A stretch of 33,552 nt of DNA. It comes from an uncultured Reyranella sp. (GTDB lineage Bacteria; Pseudomonadota; Alphaproteobacteria; Reyranellales; Reyranellaceae). The notes beneath the pieces were generated by a model. It was not told the origin of the DNA, made no database searches, and saw nothing but the letters and a program-made list of their open reading frames with translations. A program made the translations under genes and the position numbers. Each line of letters begins with the position of its first letter. Position 1 is the stretch's first letter. This document shows positions 1 through 6,892 of this stretch, piece by piece. The stretch spans positions 1 to 33,552 of the forward strand of contig CALDNT010000292.1 in assembly GCA_937915145.1 (NCBI GenBank), in the 5' to 3' direction.

Positions 1-2
1 GC

Positions 3-305
3 GCCCGCGCCGAGGCGCGCGAGGAACGCCGCGAGCAGCGCGCCCATGAGATCCGAGTGCGCGAGCTGGAGATTGAGAAAATGCACGCTTCTGCCGCGCA
101 TCCGGCGGCACCGGCGATGGCCGAAGAAGCCTGTGCTGCCAACGACTTGCCCGCCGTTGCGATGGACATCGCACCTCCCGAGGTCGTGGAGCCCCACCGT
201 CGTCCCGAGCGAAGCGAAGCGGAGCCGAGGGACCTTGCTTCAATCTCGACGGCCTCTGGCGAGGAGAGAAGGTCCCTCGGCTCTCGGGACGACGGGAAAA
301 GCTAA
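3..305 (+). CDS. C-terminal end of an unidentified charged protein (5' end outside window)
   Basis: The frame is open from the left edge to a TAA at 303-305, so only the C-terminal part is present. The first 27 visible codons encode a highly charged Glu/Arg-rich stretch (residues such as EAREERREQ and RVRELEIEKM) that looks like an amphipathic or coiled-coil helix. A Pro/Ala-rich low-complexity region follows. The last ~35 codons are encoded by a palindromic repeat (198-294), so the C-terminal residues PERSEAEPRD and RRSLGSRDDGKS probably come from the repeat rather than from the ancestral protein. I cannot name a family. The helix-like composition favours this frame over the two others, but it could still be chance read-through of GC-rich DNA. 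An internal GTG lies at 57. Confidence 0.45.
   Translation, partial: ARAEAREERREQRAHEIRVRELEIEKMHASAAHPAAPAMAEEACAANDLPAVAMDIAPPEVVEPHRRPERSEAEPRDLASISTASGEERRSLGSRDDGKS
198..294. repeat. REP-like palindromic element
   Basis: The left arm (198-236) begins CGTCGTCCCGAG and ends AGCCGAGGGACCTT. The right arm (269-294) is the reverse complement of those two blocks joined together. The only difference is a 13-base insertion in the left arm (210-222, CGAAGCGAAGCGG). About 26 base pairs can form, with a ~32-base loop. The CGAGCGAAGCGAA and GAGGGACCTT wording resembles dispersed intergenic repeats I know from alphaproteobacterial genomes; this is recognition from memory, not a search. It lies in the 3' end of the first open frame. 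A second copy was not obvious elsewhere in this window. Confidence 0.7.
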
Positions 306-350
306 AAGCGACGGCCTGTCCGACGACGGGGGAGGCGACTGAATATGATC

Positions 351-1181
351 CTAGCCCGCTTTCCTGTTCAGGACGGCGAAGCGGTCTTTGGGCGCCTTCT
401 CGCGCGCCTTGGGGCCGTAGGTGCCCATCTCGATGCGGTGCGGGATGGTCAGCATGTAATTTTTGAACGCGCCTTCCATGGCGTGGCGCCAACCCTGGGC
501 ATCCTGCATTTCGTTGACCGAGGCCTTGGCGAGTTTGAGCGCAAAGGGATCGCGCTCGGCGATCTGCTGGGCGAGCGCCATGGTCTCGTCCTCCAGCTTT
601 GCCCTGGATACGACGCGGTTCACGAGGCCGGCCTTCTCGGCATCGGCGGCGCTGATGAAGGCGCCGGTGAAGAGATACTCCTTGGTCTTGCGCGGGCCGA
701 AATCCCACGGCATCGAGAAGTACTGCACGTGGCTGCCGCCCCACTTCACGGCGCGGTCGGCGAACTGGGCATCTTCGCTGGCCACGATGATGTCGCAGGC
801 CGAGGCGATCATCAGGCCGCCCATGATGCAGTAGCCCTGGACCTGGGCGATGGTGGGCTTGGGGATGTCGCGCCAGCGCATGGTGTTCTCGAAGAACCGC
901 TCCGAGAGCCGCCGGTATTCGTCCCTGAAGCCCTCGACCGGGTTCTTCTTCTGGTCCGCCATCTCCTGCGGGCTGCCGAGATCGTGGCCGGCCGAGAAAT
1001 GCTTGCCGGCACCGGCCAGGATGATGACGCGCACCGACTCGTCCTTGGTGGCCGCAATGAAAGCGTCGTCGAGTTCCTCCAGCAGGATGCGGCTCTGGGC
1101 GTTCAGGACATCCGGCCGGTTGGCGGTGATCTTGAGCACCGCGCCGGTCTGTTCGGTGAGCAGGGTGGTGTAGGCGTTCAT
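351..1181 (-). CDS. Enoyl-CoA hydratase/isomerase family protein (crotonase fold), atypical active site
   Basis: 276 aa, the normal length for a crotonase. The oxyanion-hole segments are visible: SAGHDL at residues 63-68 and IMGG at 119-122. The C-terminal helical region is present. The Glu equivalent to rat hydratase Glu164 is kept (E168 in KEYLFTG), but the Glu144 position, normally in FGQPEI, reads FADRA with Ala144. Simple syn-hydration of enoyl-CoA is therefore doubtful; isomerase, hydrolase or another crotonase reaction on an acyl-CoA is possible. The start at 1181 was chosen because its ATG overlaps the stop of the upstream amidohydrolase gene in an ATGA. A longer frame to 1241 exists but adds only Arg-rich, non-conserved residues. 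Translational coupling with the amidohydrolase suggests both act in one pathway. Confidence 0.9.
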   Translation of the reverse strand: MNAYTTLLTEQTGAVLKITANRPDVLNAQSRILLEELDDAFIAATKDESVRVIILAGAGKHFSAGHDLGSPQEMADQKKNPVEGFRDEYRRLSERFFENTMRWRDIPKPTIAQVQGYCIMGGLMIASACDIIVASEDAQFADRAVKWGGSHVQYFSMPWDFGPRKTKEYLFTGAFISAADAEKAGLVNRVVSRAKLEDETMALAQQIAERDPFALKLAKASVNEMQDAQGWRHAMEGAFKNYMLTIPHRIEMGTYGPKAREKAPKDRFAVLNRKAG

Positions 1182-2347
1182 GCCGCGATCCTCAGTTCGG
1201 GGGCGAGACCGGCGCCCATCAGGTCGACGAAGTTGTCGCAATAGAAGCGCCGCTTCCGATGCTCGTTGATTCCCACCGTTGCCATCGACGCCTCGAAGCG
1301 CTTGATCGGATTGCGGCCGCCCTCGATGTGCGGATAGTCGGAGGAGAAGAGACAGACCTCGTCGCCGGTGTTGGCGATGATCCAGCCCGCGTCCTCGTGC
1401 GGATAGGGCGTGACGCGAACCTGGCGCTGGACGAACTCGGAAGGTTTCAGCGACATCTTCTGCAGCCGTTCCTCGTTCTTGTAGAAGGCGTTGTGGGCGC
1501 TATCCATGTTGCGCATCCAGCCCGGTACCCACGACGCGCCCTGCTCGATGACGCCGAACTTCAGTCGCGGGAAGCGGTCGAGTACGCGATCGACGATCAG
1601 CGCGGTCAGCGCCTTCATCGGCGGATAGGCGATCGCCATGTAGTCGATCGACTTGAAATTGTCGTCGCCGCCGTGGAAGTCCGGCACCGGCGGCAGGCCG
1701 TTGTTGAAGTAGGCATCCTCCAGCAGCTTCCCGCCGCCGCCGACATGGAACACGATCGGCAGGCCGGCTTCCTGGGCGATCGCCCACAGCGGATCGAAGC
1801 CGATGTGGCTGGGCGAATGATCGTTCGGGCAGCGCGACGGGATCATCAGCGCCTTGGCGCCCATGTCGATGGCTTCGCGCGCGGCCTTCGCCGTCTGCTC
1901 GAAATCGACCAGCGGGATGTAGCCGGTCGGCAGCAGGCGCTTGTCGACCGAACAGAAGTCGACCATGTGGCGGGTGTGGGCACGGGCCACGGCATAGGTG
2001 AGCTCGGCATCGCCGCCGCCTTCGAGCACCGAGGAATAGTTGAGCAGGGCGGTGGTGAACATGAGCTGGCTGGCGAAGCCCAGCAGGTCGACCGAGCGCG
2101 GACGGTCCTGCTTCACGTGCGAGCCCAGCGCTTCCCAGTTTTTGCGCAGCATGATCTGGGTGTCGTCGAAGTCGGCCGTCGGAGCGGCCTTGAGCCGGGT
2201 GCTGTGAAAGCCTTCGTGGCGCGGAAACAGCACGCTGTCGGTGACGACGGCGCGATGCCTGGCTTCGAGGTGTTCCGCCAGGAAGCCGGGCGTCTCCATG
2301 ATGTGTGCGTCGGCATCGTGAATGACGCGACCACTGGCGTAGGGCAT
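1178..2347 (-). CDS. Amidohydrolase-2 family metal-dependent hydrolase/decarboxylase
   Basis: 389 aa, cytoplasmic TIM-barrel of the amidohydrolase-2 (PF04909, ACMSD-like) family. Visible signatures are the N-terminal D13-x-H15 metal motif (HDADAHIME), H201 in IVFHVGGGG, the barrel segment FGVIEQGASWVP (263-274), and the C-terminal D337 in SSDYPHIEGG, which is very typical of the family. Members are decarboxylases or hydrolases of aromatic or unsaturated carboxylic acids; the substrate cannot be read from sequence. The ATG at 2347 is preceded by GGAGGA at good spacing. It is the first gene of a two-gene unit with the crotonase (4-base overlap). It diverges from a 2-oxopent-4-enoate hydratase-like gene 38 bp away, which supports a role in aromatic or ring-cleavage product degradation. 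Confidence 0.9.
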   Translation of the reverse strand: MPYASGRVIHDADAHIMETPGFLAEHLEARHRAVVTDSVLFPRHEGFHSTRLKAAPTADFDDTQIMLRKNWEALGSHVKQDRPRSVDLLGFASQLMFTTALLNYSSVLEGGGDAELTYAVARAHTRHMVDFCSVDKRLLPTGYIPLVDFEQTAKAAREAIDMGAKALMIPSRCPNDHSPSHIGFDPLWAIAQEAGLPIVFHVGGGGKLLEDAYFNNGLPPVPDFHGGDDNFKSIDYMAIAYPPMKALTALIVDRVLDRFPRLKFGVIEQGASWVPGWMRNMDSAHNAFYKNEERLQKMSLKPSEFVQRQVRVTPYPHEDAGWIIANTGDEVCLFSSDYPHIEGGRNPIKRFEASMATVGINEHRKRRFYCDNFVDLMGAGLAPELRIAA

Positions 2348-2385
2348 GGTTCCTCCGGCGTTTCTGTCGTTTGCGGGAGCTTAGC

Positions 2386-3129
2386 ATGACCTCCGATATT
2401 TCATATGCGGCGCGCAGCCTTCTGGAAGCCCGGCGTAGCGGTTCCCAGATCGCGCCGCCTTTCGCCCTGCCGGACCGCAGGGCGGTCTATGCGATCCAGG
2501 ACGAGGTGGCGCGCGCCACCGGACCGGTCGCGGGCTGGAAGGTCGGCGCCCGCACGCCGACCGCCGAGCCCAGCGCGGCGCCGTTGCTGGCGGGTGCGCT
2601 GGTGCCGTCGCCGGCGAGCTTCGACGCCAAGTCCATGCACATGATCGGCGTCGAGATCGAAATCTCCTTTCACATCGTTCGCGACATCGCCGCGCGCAGC
2701 CAGCCGGTCGATCGCGACGAGGCGCTGGCGGCGGTGGGCGATGGCTTCGTCGGCATGGAAGTGGTCGACACGCGGCTTGCCAACTTTGCGCAGGTCGAGC
2801 CCGAATGGCTGCTGGCCGACAACCAGATGAACCATGCGCTGGTGGTGGGCGCTTCGTTCGGGAACTGGCAGGAGCTCGACTGGGCGAACCTCCAGGTGAA
2901 GCTGGTCATCGACGGCAAGACGCTGGTCGACCAGAAGGGCGGTCTGGGGTCGGTCGATCCGGTGCGGCCGCTCGCCTGGATGATCGACCACGCGGTGCGC
3001 GAACGCGGCGGGCTGCGCAAGGGCCAGGCCATTACCACCGGCTCGTGGACCGGCCTGCGCTACTTCCCGGCCGGCACCCGGGCGCGCGGCGAGTTCGCCG
3101 GCCTGGGGGCGGTGGAGGCGGCGTTCTGA
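2386..3129 (+). CDS. 2-keto-4-pentenoate hydratase / fumarylacetoacetate hydrolase-superfamily protein (MhpD-like)
   Basis: 247 aa, the usual MhpD length. Metal-binding acids are in place: E90 and E92 in GVEIEISFHI, and E125 in GMEVVDTR. The conserved WKVGA (51-55) and the C-terminal GSWTGLRYFPAG (219-230) match the hydratase/decarboxylase family that adds water to 2-hydroxypenta-2,4-dienoate in meta-cleavage pathways. The start at 2386 (MTSDIS) was preferred over an upstream TTG at 2371 because GGGAG at 2375-2379 gives a proper ribosome-binding site for it. It is followed after 52 bp by an MFS transporter in the same direction. The family is sure; the exact substrate is inference. Confidence 0.88.
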   Translation: MTSDISYAARSLLEARRSGSQIAPPFALPDRRAVYAIQDEVARATGPVAGWKVGARTPTAEPSAAPLLAGALVPSPASFDAKSMHMIGVEIEISFHIVRDIAARSQPVDRDEALAAVGDGFVGMEVVDTRLANFAQVEPEWLLADNQMNHALVVGASFGNWQELDWANLQVKLVIDGKTLVDQKGGLGSVDPVRPLAWMIDHAVRERGGLRKGQAITTGSWTGLRYFPAGTRARGEFAGLGAVEAAF

Positions 3130-3181
3130 TCCTTCGGCCGGGGCCGTAACGAAGGCCCGTGGCCGGACGGCATAAGGCCTC

Positions 3182-4471
3182 ATGCAATCCGAATTCTTCG
3201 GTTGGCGCGTTGTCGCCGGTGCCTTCGTCCTCGCGGTGTTCGGCTGGGGCCTCGGCTTCTACGGTCCTCCGGTCTATCTGCACGCCGTTCAGGAAGCGCG
3301 AGGATGGTCGGTCGTGCTGGTGTCGGCGGCCGTGACCGTTCACTTCCTGGTTGGCGCCGTCGTGGTCGCCAACCTTCCGGCGCTCTATCGCCGGTTCGGC
3401 CTGCCGAACGTGACCAAGGCCGGCGCGGTGTTGTTGGCGGTGGGCGTCGTCGGCTGGGCGGTGGCGCGCGAGCCGTGGCAGCTTATGGCCGCCACCTTCC
3501 TGAGCGGTGCCGGCTGGGTCGCAATGGGGGCGGCGGCCGTGAACGCCATCATCGCCCCATGGTTCGTGCACAAGCGGCCCGCTGCGCTGTCGATGGCCTA
3601 CAACGGTGCCAGCATCGGCGGCGTGGTGTTCTCGCCCCTGTGGGTTGTGGCGATCGGGCATCTCGGCTTTCCCGTCGCGGCGATGCTGATTGGCGCTGTC
3701 GTGATCGTGGTGATCTGGCCGCTCGCCGATCTGGTTTTTGGCCGCACCCCGGAGAACACCGGACAAACGCCGGATGGCGAGACCGTGGGCGCACCTGCGG
3801 CGACGGCCAGCTCGACCGCGCACGCACTGCCGGGCGGGCAACTGTGGCGCGACCGGTGCTTTCTCACCCTGGCGGTCGCCATGGCGCTTGGTCTGTTCGC
3901 GCAGATCGGCCTGATTGCCCACCTGTTCTCGTTGCTGGTGCCGGCGCTGGGTGGCCCGGCGGCCGGCATCCTGATGGGCCTGGCAACGGCGAGTGCGATC
4001 GCCGGCCGCACGCTGGTCGGCTGGCTGATGCCGTCAGGCAGCGACCGGCGCCTGATCGCCTGCGCCAGTCTGGTCGTCCAGATTGCCGGTTCGGTGGCGC
4101 TGATCATGGCCGCGGGCACCAACGTCCCATTGCTGGTCGCCGGCGTTCTGCTGTTCGGTGCGGGCATCGGCAATACCACGTCGCTGCCGCCGCTGATCGC
4201 CCAGGTCGAGTTCGCCAAGGCTGACGTCCAGAGAGTGGTGCCGCTGATCGTGGCCATCGGGCAGGGGGCCTATGCCTTTGCCCCTGCCGCGTTTGGCGCC
4301 CTGCGCGCCCTGTCAGCCGCCGAGGCGACATTGGTGTTCGTCGCCGCGGCGGTGGTTCAAGTCCTTGCGATTGCGGCGTTCCTGGCAGGCCGCCGCGACC
4401 GGCCTAGTAGTACCAGCCCGGATACGGGTAGCCGCCCCACGGACCCCAGTCCCAGTCGTTCATCGAATTGA
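3182..4471 (+). CDS. MFS transporter, monocarboxylate/oxalate-formate antiporter-like
   Basis: 429 aa, about 12 hydrophobic segments split by a central polar loop at ~185-220 (GRTPENTGQTPDGE and on). The N-terminus FFGWRVVAGAF and the segment IIAPWFVHKRPAALSMAYNG are typical of MCT/OFA-type major facilitator proteins that move carboxylates. It is an inner-membrane secondary carrier. Its position downstream of the hydratase and beside the amidohydrolase/crotonase pair suggests uptake of the acid degraded by these enzymes (inference). The last ~22 codons (PSSTSPDTGSRPTDPSPSRS) are polar and non-conserved, and they overlap the 3' end of the convergent lipoprotein gene by 68 bp, so the tail may be a recent extension after loss of an earlier stop. 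Confidence 0.88.
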   Translation: MQSEFFGWRVVAGAFVLAVFGWGLGFYGPPVYLHAVQEARGWSVVLVSAAVTVHFLVGAVVVANLPALYRRFGLPNVTKAGAVLLAVGVVGWAVAREPWQLMAATFLSGAGWVAMGAAAVNAIIAPWFVHKRPAALSMAYNGASIGGVVFSPLWVVAIGHLGFPVAAMLIGAVVIVVIWPLADLVFGRTPENTGQTPDGETVGAPAATASSTAHALPGGQLWRDRCFLTLAVAMALGLFAQIGLIAHLFSLLVPALGGPAAGILMGLATASAIAGRTLVGWLMPSGSDRRLIACASLVVQIAGSVALIMAAGTNVPLLVAGVLLFGAGIGNTTSLPPLIAQVEFAKADVQRVVPLIVAIGQGAYAFAPAAFGALRALSAAEATLVFVAAAVVQVLAIAAFLAGRRDRPSSTSPDTGSRPTDPSPSRSSN

Positions 4472-4808
4472 TGTTGGCGGTCGTCTGCTGCTCGTCGGCC
4501 AGGTTCTTCTGGAAGACGTTGGCCTGATAACGGCCATAGGCGGACTGGTTGCCGACATAGAGGCAGACGCAGACGGTCGGGTCGGGATAGACGTAGAAGA
4601 CCTGTCCATTCTTGATCTCGCGGGAGAACTTGTGCGGCGGCAGGTTCCTGAACGAGGCCTGGCGTGCCGGCGTGTTCGCCGGGACGAATTTGAAGCCGGC
4701 GGCGGCCATCATGTCTTCCTTGCCACCGATGACCTGTTGCGGGCTCTGGCAGGCGGCGACGGCAACGCACAGTCCCAGAATCGCAAGAGTCGACCCAACC
4801 TTAATCAT
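4404..4808 (-). CDS. Small lipoprotein of unknown function
   Basis: 134 aa. The N-terminus has a Lys at position 3, a hydrophobic core, and the lipobox VAAC with C20 as the predicted lipidated cysteine, so it should be an envelope lipoprotein. The mature part holds a conserved-looking core FYVYPDPTVCVCLYVGNQ (with a CVC pair) and ends in a Trp/Tyr/Gly/Pro-rich tail (NDWDWGPWGGYPYPGWYY). I recognise this as a conserved hypothetical type in alphaproteobacteria but know no function. The start at 4808 (ATG) follows AAGGAG with 6-base spacing; a GTG codon directly before it is less likely. The stop lies inside the 3' end of the convergent MFS gene (68-bp overlap). It is downstream of the crotonase gene, 24 bp away, and may be co-transcribed. 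Confidence 0.82.
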   Translation of the reverse strand: MIKVGSTLAILGLCVAVAACQSPQQVIGGKEDMMAAAGFKFVPANTPARQASFRNLPPHKFSREIKNGQVFYVYPDPTVCVCLYVGNQSAYGRYQANVFQKNLADEQQTTANINSMNDWDWGPWGGYPYPGWYY

Positions 4809-4832
4809 CACTTTCTCCTTCTGTGGGCGGTT

Positions 4833-5612
4833 CTAGGCGCCCGTCCATTTCGGCGCCCGCTTTTCGAGGAACGCCGCCATGCCTTCGCGGAAATCGGCGC
4901 TACCGTAGGCCAACCGGATCAGATCGTCGATACTCTCGTCGGCCATCCGTGCCTGCAGGCGGCGCAGCGCCTCCTTGGTCACCTGCAGGGTAATCGGCGC
5001 GTGCCCGGCGACGGTGCGCGCCACCTCCTCGGCACGCGCCAGCAGGGCCGCGGTATCGGGCAGGACCTCGCTCACCAGTCCGGCGCCAAGTGCCGTCGGC
5101 GCGTCCATCAGTTTGGCGAGGAAAATCATTTCCTTCACCCGCTGCGGGCCGATCAGCGCGGCCAAGCGGGCATAGTTGGCCATCGACAGGCAGTTGCCGA
5201 GCGTGCGCGAAATCGGGAAACCGAACTGGGCATTGGCGGCGGCGAGCCGGAGGTCGCAAACGGCGGCGATCGCGGCGCCGCCACCGGTGCAGTATCCGGA
5301 AATGGCCGCCACGGTCGGCAGGGTGCAGCGCTCGATCGCCTCCAGAATCCGGTCCATCTTGCGTTCGTAGCCGATGCCGTCTTCGCCGCCCTCGAAGCTC
5401 TTGAACTGGGCGATGTCGGTGCCGGCGGCGAAGGCCTTGTCGCCCGCGCCGGTGATGACCAGCGCCTTGACCTCATGGCTTGCGCTGGCGCGGCTGCAAA
5501 TCTCGGCCAGCCCTTCGTACATCGCGAAAGTGAGCGCATTGCGCGCCTGCGGCCGGTTGAACGTTATCCATCCGATCGCGCCGCGCTTTTCGTAGAGGAG
5601 GTCACCTGTCAT
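4833..5612 (-). CDS. Enoyl-CoA hydratase/isomerase family protein (second crotonase), atypical active site
   Basis: 259 aa crotonase. The oxyanion-hole pieces are FAAGTDIAQF (61-70) and YCTGGGAAIA (107-116). The Glu164-equivalent is E161 (VKEMIFL). The Glu144-equivalent is replaced: FGFPISRTLG puts Ile134 where Glu should stand. As with the crotonase at 351-1181, this argues against ordinary hydratase chemistry. The start at 5612 (MTGDLLYEKRG) matches where family members begin. Codons back to 5651 are open and cannot be excluded, but they add a residue string without family resemblance; neither start has a strong Shine-Dalgarno. It diverges from the carbonic anhydrase gene across 76 bp and is followed by the lipoprotein gene. 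Confidence 0.88.
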   Translation of the reverse strand: MTGDLLYEKRGAIGWITFNRPQARNALTFAMYEGLAEICSRASASHEVKALVITGAGDKAFAAGTDIAQFKSFEGGEDGIGYERKMDRILEAIERCTLPTVAAISGYCTGGGAAIAAVCDLRLAAANAQFGFPISRTLGNCLSMANYARLAALIGPQRVKEMIFLAKLMDAPTALGAGLVSEVLPDTAALLARAEEVARTVAGHAPITLQVTKEALRRLQARMADESIDDLIRLAYGSADFREGMAAFLEKRAPKWTGA

Positions 5613-5688
5613 TTCCACACAAACGAACTGAATTGTTACCGCGGGCATCATCGTCTATGTCGCGCCACCCGGCAAACACGTGTAGGCA

Positions 5689-6435
5689 ATGACCATGGCA
5701 TTGGAACGGCTTCTCAGGGGCTTCGCGGACTTCCGCCTGGGATACTATCGCGAGCACCTCGACCTGTTCGAAAAGCTCGCCACGAAAGGCCAGTCGCCGA
5801 AGATCCTGATCATTGCCTGCGCCGATGCCCGGGTCGATCCCGGCATTCTGACGCAGACGCTGCCCGGCGAACTCTTCACGGTGCGCAATGTGGCGGCGAT
5901 GGTGCCGCCGGCGCAGATACCTCCCGACGCACGTCATCACGGCACATCGGCCGCCATCGAGTTTGCCGTGCGCGGGCTCGGCGTCGAGCACATCGTCGTG
6001 CTGGGCCACGCCCTTTGCGGCGGCATCGGCGCGCTGGTCGATGGCCGCGAGAGCGCCTTTGCCGACTACGACTATCTCTCGACCTGGACCAGCATCGCCC
6101 AGGACACGCGCGATCTCGTGGTGCGGGAACTGGAGGGGCGACCGCGTGAAGAAGTCGCCCGGGCCGTCGAGCAGGCGTCGGTGATCAACAGCGTGCGAAA
6201 CCTGATGACCTTCCGCTGGATCGCCGACCGCGTCGAAGCCGGCACGCTGGTGCTGCATGCCTGGTGGTTCAACCTGACCGAAGGTCAGTTACACGCCTTC
6301 GATCCGGCCAGCGCGAGGTTCGAGCCGGTGCTGGGTGTCGAATCGGAAGCGACTGTGCGGCGGGGCACGGCCCTGTCGTCGATCATGCCGGACCGCTTCG
6401 TTGCGGCCGTCGCGGGCAAGGCACCCGAGTTCTAG
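5689..6435 (+). CDS. Beta-class carbonic anhydrase
   Basis: 248 aa zinc enzyme interconverting CO2 and bicarbonate in the cytoplasm. The zinc ligands and catalytic dyad are clear: C44, D46 and R48 in CADARVDP, then H107 and C110 in GHALCGG. The common form of the last motif is HTDCGG or HSDCGG; here the residue before Cys is Leu (ALCGG), a minor variant. RNVA at 66-69 and the helix around SVINSVRNLM also fit. ATG codons occur at 5689 and 5695 and the ribosome site is weak, so the first is used. The gene stands alone on this strand, convergent with the VOC gene 63 bp downstream. Confidence 0.93.
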   Translation: MTMALERLLRGFADFRLGYYREHLDLFEKLATKGQSPKILIIACADARVDPGILTQTLPGELFTVRNVAAMVPPAQIPPDARHHGTSAAIEFAVRGLGVEHIVVLGHALCGGIGALVDGRESAFADYDYLSTWTSIAQDTRDLVVRELEGRPREEVARAVEQASVINSVRNLMTFRWIADRVEAGTLVLHAWWFNLTEGQLHAFDPASARFEPVLGVESEATVRRGTALSSIMPDRFVAAVAGKAPEF

Positions 6436-6498
6436 GACCACAAGCTGAGTGGCGAGGGCACGAAACGGACGAAGTTCACCGTCGTCCAGCGCCAGGGT

Positions 6499-6849
6499 CT
6501 AGACGTGAGCGAGAATGTTCACGAGGCGGCCGAATGGGTCGCGAACGTAGAAGCGCCTTACGCCCCACGGCTCGCTGATCGGGCCGTATTCGACGTGTAT
6601 CCCGTTCGCGACGACGCGCCGGTGAACGTCCTCAAGATTATCCACCTCAATGGACAGGTCGGGGACTGGCGTACCCGATCCCCCTTCGCTTGCGATGCTG
6701 ATCTGCGGAGCGGCTTGTCCTTCTCCGGCAAAAGTCAGAATCCACCCAAGGTCCATGGCCAGGTGCAAATCGAGAATGTCGCCATAAAAGGCCTTCGCAT
6801 CTTCGACGCGTTCCGCGGCGATGTTGGCGACAATGCGCTTCACTGCCAT
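6499..6849 (-). CDS. VOC-superfamily (glyoxalase/bleomycin-resistance-like) protein
   Basis: 116 aa, single VOC module of two beta-alpha-beta-beta-beta units. Unit one starts RIVANIAAERVEDAKAFYGD; unit two starts LSIEVDNLEDVHRRVVANG and closes with the diagnostic YVRDPFGRLVNI (101-112). Such proteins bind a divalent metal or small ligands as dimers; the specific reaction cannot be assigned. The start at 6849 follows GGAG at 8-base spacing; the open frame upstream to 6930 is Arg/Ser-rich and overlaps the aminotransferase gene, so it was dropped. It lies 43 bp downstream of the class V aminotransferase gene on the same strand, probably in one operon. Confidence 0.85.
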   Translation of the reverse strand: MAVKRIVANIAAERVEDAKAFYGDILDLHLAMDLGWILTFAGEGQAAPQISIASEGGSGTPVPDLSIEVDNLEDVHRRVVANGIHVEYGPISEPWGVRRFYVRDPFGRLVNILAHV

Positions 6850-6892
6850 TCCAGCTCCGGGTTGTCGGTCGCGCCGATCGGCGGCGACCGGA

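Noticed and set aside
4272-6149. A 625-codon plus-strand open frame
   Set aside because: It overlaps the MFS tail, the lipoprotein, a crotonase and the carbonic anhydrase gene in other frames. No domain is visible in its translation.
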